Assembly (NCBI GenBank): GCA_947652605.1
Contig: OX393577.1
Location: 4,836,868 to 4,900,867 of the forward strand
From: Elmis aenea
Taxonomy: Eukaryota > Arthropoda > Insecta > Coleoptera > Elmidae
Reading direction: 5' to 3'
DNA length: 64,000 nt
The position numbers and the translations under genes were made by a program. The notes beneath the pieces are model-generated. The model worked only from the letters and a program-made list of their open reading frames with translations. It was not told where the DNA came from and did no database searches. Of the stretch, positions 58,367-64,000 are shown in pieces. Position 1 is the stretch's first letter. Each line of letters opens with the position of its first letter.

Positions 58367-59050
58367 TTGAAAAGTATACCAAATAGAAAAAGAGAAATGA
58401 GTATAGAAATGGACGAATTAAAGGAAATGCCAACTCAGCTAAGCCGAGACATTAAAGAAATGAAATCAGATCGGAAAGAACTAAGGAAAGAAGTAGAGGA
58501 GCTAAGATCAGCGCTAAAAGATAACAAAAAGGAAATAGAGAGCCTAAGAGGGCAGAACAAACAACTGGCGGACAAACTAAATACGATTCAAGTGGGCAAT
58601 GTTTACTTGAGGAACAACTTGAGGAAAAAATTGAGAAGAACCTGAAGAAAAATAAATTGGTAATGTCCGGTGTTCCAATAAATGCCAATGATAGTAGAGT
58701 ATTAAAATGCACCGTTGAAGAGGTCCTAAAAAGATGGGAATAACCCCACCGATAAGATCAGCCACAAAAATTAACAATAACATGATATCAGTAGAAGGTA
58801 AGATGGAAGTATTGAAGAATAAGGCTAAACTCAAAGAGGTAAAGGAGGCAAGGATATTCATGAATAGGAATATGACTGCGGAAGAAAAATTGATTGTCAG
58901 GAAAAGAGCTGATACCAACAGAAAAAATGGAAATGCGGTAAAGTTAGGATATCAAGACTTATAATAAACGGAGAAACATGGGAGTGGGTCCAATCTGAAC
59001 AGAGCCTAATATATAAACTCAGGACAGACCCAACCCTTATACAATTATCA
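58367..59050 (+). pseudogene. ORF1-like protein of a non-LTR retrotransposon
   Basis: Opens with a Lys/Glu-rich coiled coil (EVEELRSALKDNKKEIESLR; about 70 residues). In the next frame comes KIEKNLKKNKLVMSGVPINA, the K-x-N-N-I-V-I-x-G-I-P-type core seen in ORF1 proteins. Then NRNMTAEEKLIVRKRADTNR and KNGNAVKLGYQDL follow, then in another frame IINGETWEWVQSEQSL. This order (coiled coil, RNA-binding-like core, K-G-N-x-V-x-x-G-Y tail) is common in insect non-LTR ORF1 proteins. At least two frameshifts break it. It is followed at once by an ORF2 tail (59110), with the endonuclease and RT missing. Confidence 0.75.
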
Positions 59051-59109
59051 AAAAACTAGAAGATGGCCGAGGGGGAAGGGAAAACTGTAGACGAAACAGG
59101 GCAACGAAA

Positions 59110-59455
59110 ATGGACGTGAGTAAGAAATCATATGCAAGAAATGAAAAGTATAAGGAACCAAATGAAAGTAATAAGGGTAACATTGACCTAAATACAATCA
59201 TTCAAAAAGTAGAAGAAAGACAACTTAACTGGTTTGGGCACCTAATCAGAATGAAGAAAGGGAATCCTGTAAAAGAGAAATTGGGACGCAGGCTGGGATA
59301 AAAAAAAATAGTAGAGGGAGACCACGTAGAAGCTGGAACAAAGAAGTGGGACAGGTATTGTCAAGGAAGAGCACCACATGGAACGAAGCAGCAAAATTAG
59401 CCAAGAACAGAATGAAATGGAAAAAGTTCTTCAAATAAGAACACCTCGACATTTA
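59110..59455 (+). pseudogene. C-terminal fragment of a non-LTR retrotransposon ORF2
   Basis: DLNTIIQKVEERQLNWFGHL and IRMKKGNPVKEKLGRR are followed, after a frameshift, by GRPRRSWNKEVGQVLSRKS and AAKLAKNRMKWKKF. This is the WFGH...RM...GRPRRSW tail also seen at 11927-12220. Together with 58367-59050 it looks like the two ends of one element that lost about 3 kb of its middle. Confidence 0.82.
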
Positions 59456-60383
59456 AAGGCAAAAGAGGAACGGATAACTAATTAACTAGCTATGAATTAA
59501 AAATGTATATAATTTATTGGATTGAGTTAGCTTGTTATACAAATTAAGATTGATTAGGGAGAAATTAAAAATTCTTCTCTTTGGCCAGTTAATTTCGCAA
59601 CTTTTCACTAATTTTCTACATGTTTAAATTGGGTTAAGTATGTTCACCGTATTATCTAGCGACTATAATCTAGCATTTGAAGCTAAACCGTTTCGAAGCC
59701 CGTTCGTATAGTATTAAGTAAAGCAGGGAACGTCAAGTGAAGGCAGTGATTGTGGTTAAGCTATGCGTGATTCCCTAATACAGCTGCCGATGCGTACCTA
59801 CACCACTTTCAACCTCACCTTGATAAACGCGAGGTTAAATCGCTAAAGCTTTATTCATAAGCGCCGCCTGTTAAATGCAAATGGTGTTTTCACAACACGC
59901 AGTTTTTGAACATCATTATATTCTGGGATTTACTTGTATATTGTTCTGTTTAGATTATACATTATAAGAGGACTATATTTCCAGCAATATTCAAATGCAT
60001 TCATGCCTGAAGTGTAACGTTACTCGTGTTCGTTATATTTGGCCAACTTTTTGTAAAAGCGTAAACCATTTAGTTTTTTTTTTTTTTTAATAAAATAGGT
60101 GTCATGAATTATATGACGAAAAATAGTTCGGAAACCAATATTGAAAAAATAAATTACTTAAGGAACCAATTAAAACTTATACAGGTCATTTAAATTTTGG
60201 GGCGATGCGATGATTGGTATGATTACAGGTAGCTTAAACTTGGCAAAGACTGTATCCAAAATATTTTAAATTTAAGAAAATGGCATAAAATTCAATTTAT
60301 TCACACCTTTTATTAAAAACTTTTTAATCATTATTTTAACCAACTGAGGGTAAATAATTTTTATTTAAAAAATAGTTGAGGGT
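59456..60383. other. Noncoding DNA, nothing recognised
   Basis: AT-rich sequence without supported features. Confidence 0.4.
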
Positions 60384-60725
60384 ATGAGAAAAGTCACAGG
60401 ACACTGTGGGCTAAACAAACACTTCTATATAATAGGGCTCTCAGAGACTGATATATGCAGAGGATGTAGTGAAGAAGAAGAAACTCCTCTTCACGTAATA
60501 TGCCAGTGTGAAGGATTCACACCCTATCGGCGTAGACTTCTAGGGATGGAAAAAGCCAACCAAGAAGAGTTAACAAAAACAGCCTTAAAGAAAATCCTGG
60601 AGTTTTTTAAAAACACAGGAATACGTTAAGGGACCATCACCAGAGGGTAAAATAGACCAATAGGTCGCAGTACAGGAACCCGAAAGGGGAACACATTCGC
60701 GGAAATAGAAATAGAAATAGAATGA
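60384..60725 (+). pseudogene. 3' tail of a Jockey/R1-type non-LTR retrotransposon
   Basis: An 81-codon open frame reads VTGHCGLNKHFYIIGL, then ICRGCSEEEETPLHVICQCE with the C-x2-C-x(n)-H-x4-C zinc-knuckle-like arrangement typical after the RNase H domain, then YRRRLLGMEKANQEELTKTA. After the stop comes a short 3' UTR ending in GAAATAGAAATAGAAATAGA, a simple-repeat tail typical of target-primed insertion. The element is severely 5'-truncated. It is the same family as 57830-58330. Confidence 0.85.
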
Positions 60726-62279
60726 GAAGAGTTATAAGTAGTTTTCAATTTTTGATTTTTAAAATTACCGCGTGTTTCGTGATGCTGAACTTATGTTTTG
60801 AATTTTGCATTTATTGAGGGATTATTTAAGTTTATGAGGCAAATATATCTTATTTTACCTTGAATGACGTTATTAAGGTTAAAATTTAACTTTTTAAAAT
60901 CATTTAAGATCAGCTGTTATGGTTGAATGAATGTAAACATGTTGAAATACGGACATCAAATGTACGCTACGTTGTTGATGAGTTAGAAAGGGATAGATTT
61001 TCTATCGGACGTTGATGCTTATATCTAGTCCAGAAATGCAAGACGCTGTTTGTCTCTTTTTAATACGTTGGTTGTAGCAGTCGCATATGTGGTAGCGTTC
61101 TTGCCACCTTCTTTATGTGCTCCTGGTACAAAATATAAGTAGAAAATGTAACTAATAGGGGTCGCAGCCTGCACGATTTTGAAATTTATAATGCCGGTTG
61201 GCTTATAGGATATAAGTAAGTCGGTTTTTTGGCACTATGGAGCTATCCAATCACTGTGGGTGCCCTTTCATCTTTCTCGATGTTTGTTTATTTCAGTATT
61301 TAGGTTAAATATCTCTACTTCCGTTCGGTTGTCGAATATATTTTGTATTAACCTGGATTCATTCACGATTTAATTTAGTTTTAAAGAATGTATTCGAACA
61401 ATTTTATAATAGTTGATTGAATGGCGTTCCTCAATTTTTTGTTTTAATAGAATGAGATACAGCAGACTACTCAAGTTTAAGAATAAGAACTCGCTACTCG
61501 ATTGAATTTTATTTTTAAATACATTTTGAAGCAAATGATTCACAAGAAAATGTTGAGCAATATTCTAATGTCTGTTGTTTACCTATTGAGGGTAAAAAAT
61601 GAAAATACTAATAAATCTGGAAGTATTTGATTTAAGTTTTGTGTTTTGGACAGTAATTTTAATTTTAATATCATGTTTGCTTTTAAATTATTGGATTAAG
61701 TGAGATGTATTAGGTTTAGTCATTGAAAAACTTGTCGCTTGCCTCTTTTAAGGTTTCCTAAAAGTGTAAAAAACGATCATCAAGAATTTACGACAAACGA
61801 TATGTTAGGCTTGTATTACATTTCAGCCCCTCCTAATTTATTACCGTCTGTTATCTCGTATTATAGTAAATGAAATTTAAAGTCTTGTTTTACGATCTTA
61901 ACGGTAATTAGAAACTTAGATGCGCCGAAGTGTAATAATATATCAGATACTACCAAGAAGATGTTGGTGTGAAATTACAACTTTAATGGAAGAAGTGGGT
62001 TACATATACCTGTAAGTAATCAATGTTTCTTCTTGCAATTTTCAATTAAGGATCGTAATAAATTTGTTTCTGTGTTACACAACTTCAGGTTCTCAAATTA
62101 TTTTTCAAATCTAATTGAACTTTCAGATTTGAGTATACGGAAATATTGTGTTGGTAAAAGTTTTGAAGAACTTGGAATCAAGTGTTTGTTTGTTTTGAAA
62201 AAGTAGTACTTAGAAAATGAACAAAAAGTTTTTGTGTTTGTTAAAGGTGAAAACATGTCGTCTTAATTGTTTGTCCAAT
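60726..62279. other. Noncoding DNA, nothing recognised
   Basis: AT-rich, stop-dense sequence. No gene or repeat supported. Confidence 0.4.
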
Positions 62280-62385
62280 CTATAATTAAATCAATTTGGA
62301 TATGAGAAACTTGTTATACCTACACTATGGGAAATTAAATAAAAGCAAAAAAATTTTACTTTCATTCCCCGTCTCTCCTACTTTG
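62280..62385 (+). repeat. Partial copy of the element at 18221-18979
   Basis: About 100 bp matches its right end, including AAATCAATTTGGATRT, AACTTGTTAT and TTTTACTTTCATTCCC followed by GTCTCTCCTA. Confidence 0.75.
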
Positions 62386-62957
62386 CTACCAAATATTTAT
62401 AATAAACTCATGCTATATAGATTTTTGTGAGTAGATCAAAATATAATTGCATTTGACATGTATCTAAAACAAATTTTCAAGATATTTTTCAAGCCCACTA
62501 GTTTAAAGCTATTAAATATTGTGTTTGTATTCGTAAATAATCAAGAAAACCGCAATAACTCGAGAAATACCGATTTTAGACATAATTGACTATTAATACT
62601 TTTTGAAAAAATTACAAGATCAATAAGAAAATGTGAAAATGTATGGGGTTTTCCATTTAAAAAAACTTATTTATTCGTGTTTGAAGTTTGACTAAATGGA
62701 CCGGGCATAAGGAACACCCTGTGTATTATTTTAAAATTTTAACTAGTCAAGAACCATTGTGACACTATTGTCCTACAAAATTGTAAAGGAATTCGTTCTG
62801 ACATAGCCAAGTTGTGAAATATTATTTTTTTATACTCCCGTTTCTGTCAATATTTTTATAAAAGCTTAAATAACTCAAAAACGGCCGAGTTTAGATACAT
62901 AAAACCTGCATGTTTTAGAAAGAGAATTCAATTTTACATCTAAAAATTATAAAATAT

Positions 62958-63360
62958 GCTGGGTGTTCCATTTAAAAAACATAGTGACGTATCGGTGCGC
63001 AAAAACAAACCACTGTGCATAGTTGAAAATAATTTAAGGTTATGTAGTAAATTACCACGAACAACTTTTGTATAAACCCTTTTTTTGTAAAGTTGCCACA
63101 AGACGAGATATTGATCCGTTACGTTACTTTTTGTACACACTGTATAAGGTTTGTTAAAGTTGTATTTAATAGAAAACGTTATATGGTGCCTTTCCACGTG
63201 AGAGTAAACTACTCTCGATAGCAGCGTCGCCAAGGATACAGCCCCTGAGAGTAACTCGCGATTGGCTGTATCCTTGGCGACGCTGCTATCGAGAGTAGTT
63301 TACTCTCACGTGGAAAGGCACCATAAATATTCAAGTTGGCGATGATCTGTGGAACACCCT
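62958..63360. mobile_element. Small TIR element with GGGTGTTCCA ends
   Basis: GGGTGTTCCATTTAAAA at the left is answered by GTGGAACACCC at the right (about 63351-63360). The perfect hairpin at 63182-63325 sits inside, so the unit is itself a nested insertion. A third CACCCTG end lies outside at about 62714. Confidence 0.55.
63182..63325. mobile_element. MITE-like hairpin with 62-bp perfect arms
   Basis: Arms 63182-63243 and 63264-63325 are exact inverted copies (starting TATGGTGCCTTTCCACGTG) around a 20-bp loop. If the terminal TA on each side is the target duplication, the element proper is TGGTGCC...GGCACCA. No mismatch in 62 bp means it is very young or kept identical by some process. Confidence 0.85.
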
Positions 63361-63365
63361 GAATA

Positions 63366-64000
63366 TAAATAAACAGGCCAATGGACCGCTGGATTTAAAA
63401 AAAGTACTGTTTGTGTTTTATTGCGATGCTAAACCATATTGTATAAAGGTGTTTTTTTCAGCCTCACATAAGTTTACCGTAAGACATTTAAAAAACATAC
63501 AATTTTAAAATGTCCAACATTTTATATAATCAAACTTATGGTAGTATCTGTCTTCAGCTAATGAGTTGCGCGGGCAATCAGAAACTCTGGAATTCATTAT
63601 AAGTTTCAATGTACTTTCTTAATGGGAAATATATTTGAAAACTTTTGTGAACTTCCCAGCATCATCAGTTGCCGTCGGCAGAATATTACCTTCACTTACT
63701 TCCAACAGCAAGAAAATCTTGATAATTGCATTGAAGGGCGAGGTATGATATACAATATTTAATGAATGTTCTACGGATCGCCATTCTTGAAAATGTATGA
63801 CGTAAATAAACTGTTAAATGGGCCTTATCACGTAATCGACTCCATTATTAAAGAGGTTAACTTTAATGGACATATTTTACCATTAAGTTTTAATTAACTT
63901 CAGTGTACTAATCATTCAAGGTTTGTTTGATACAATAGAAAAGGTCCAACAAAAAATTCGACTTTATCAAATATTTGTTGTTTTATTATTTCTGTTTTAG
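63366..64000. other. Noncoding DNA, nothing recognised
   Basis: AT-rich sequence to the window end. No gene supported. Confidence 0.4.

Noticed and set aside
1..64000. tRNA, rRNA or known ncRNA genes
   Set aside because: I saw no convincing A/B-box pair with cloverleaf pairing or rRNA-like sequence by eye; a covariance-model scan would settle it.

Overview
The window looks like an insect nuclear genome, possibly a beetle (that level is a guess). It is strongly AT-rich, has canonical GT-AG splice sites, and is crowded with eukaryotic transposon debris: mariner transposases, Jockey-like and other non-LTR reverse transcriptases, hAT-, piggyBac- and Harbinger-like nonautonomous elements, and many long foldback repeats. 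I see no bacterial operon, rRNA, tRNA or CRISPR array.

The only convincing host gene is present twice, on the minus strand. It has two exons: a 250-nt first coding exon (41144-41393 and 50835-51084) and one uninterrupted 5.86-kb second exon (33412-39272 and 43731-49591). A phase-1 intron of 1871 or 1242 nt separates them. The splice junction falls in the S1-S2 linker of the first repeat. The predicted protein is about 2036 aa and has four tandem repeats, each a six-helix voltage-gated-like membrane module followed by a cyclic-nucleotide-binding-like (CNBD) domain. This is the layout of the tetra-repeat CNGK channels known from sea urchin sperm. None of the four pore loops keeps a K+ channel GYG filter, and the nucleotide-binding cassettes are eroded. 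The protein may therefore be a divergent channel, a regulator or a pseudo-channel.

The two copies lie in a head-to-tail duplication, unit A 32926-43237 and unit B 43241-54430. The predicted proteins are about 98.9% identical and both reading frames are intact. The units differ by transposon-type indels in the intron and upstream flank. A real recent tandem duplication and a false duplication of two haplotypes both fit.

Left of the gene (1-32900): remnants of non-LTR elements (720-1330, 8560-9940, 11927-12220, 14765-15420, 22570-24260), two kinds of mariner transposase (3060-4070, 13027-14762, 15440-15770), a hAT nonautonomous element with an 8-bp target duplication (6845-7663), several foldback elements and small MITEs.

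Right of the gene (54431-64000): a stack of nested palindromic MITEs (55621-56283), non-LTR fragments arranged one behind another (57830-59450, 60384-60725) and a 62-bp perfect hairpin (63182-63325). Stretches without an annotation are AT-rich, stop-dense noncoding sequence in which I recognise nothing.
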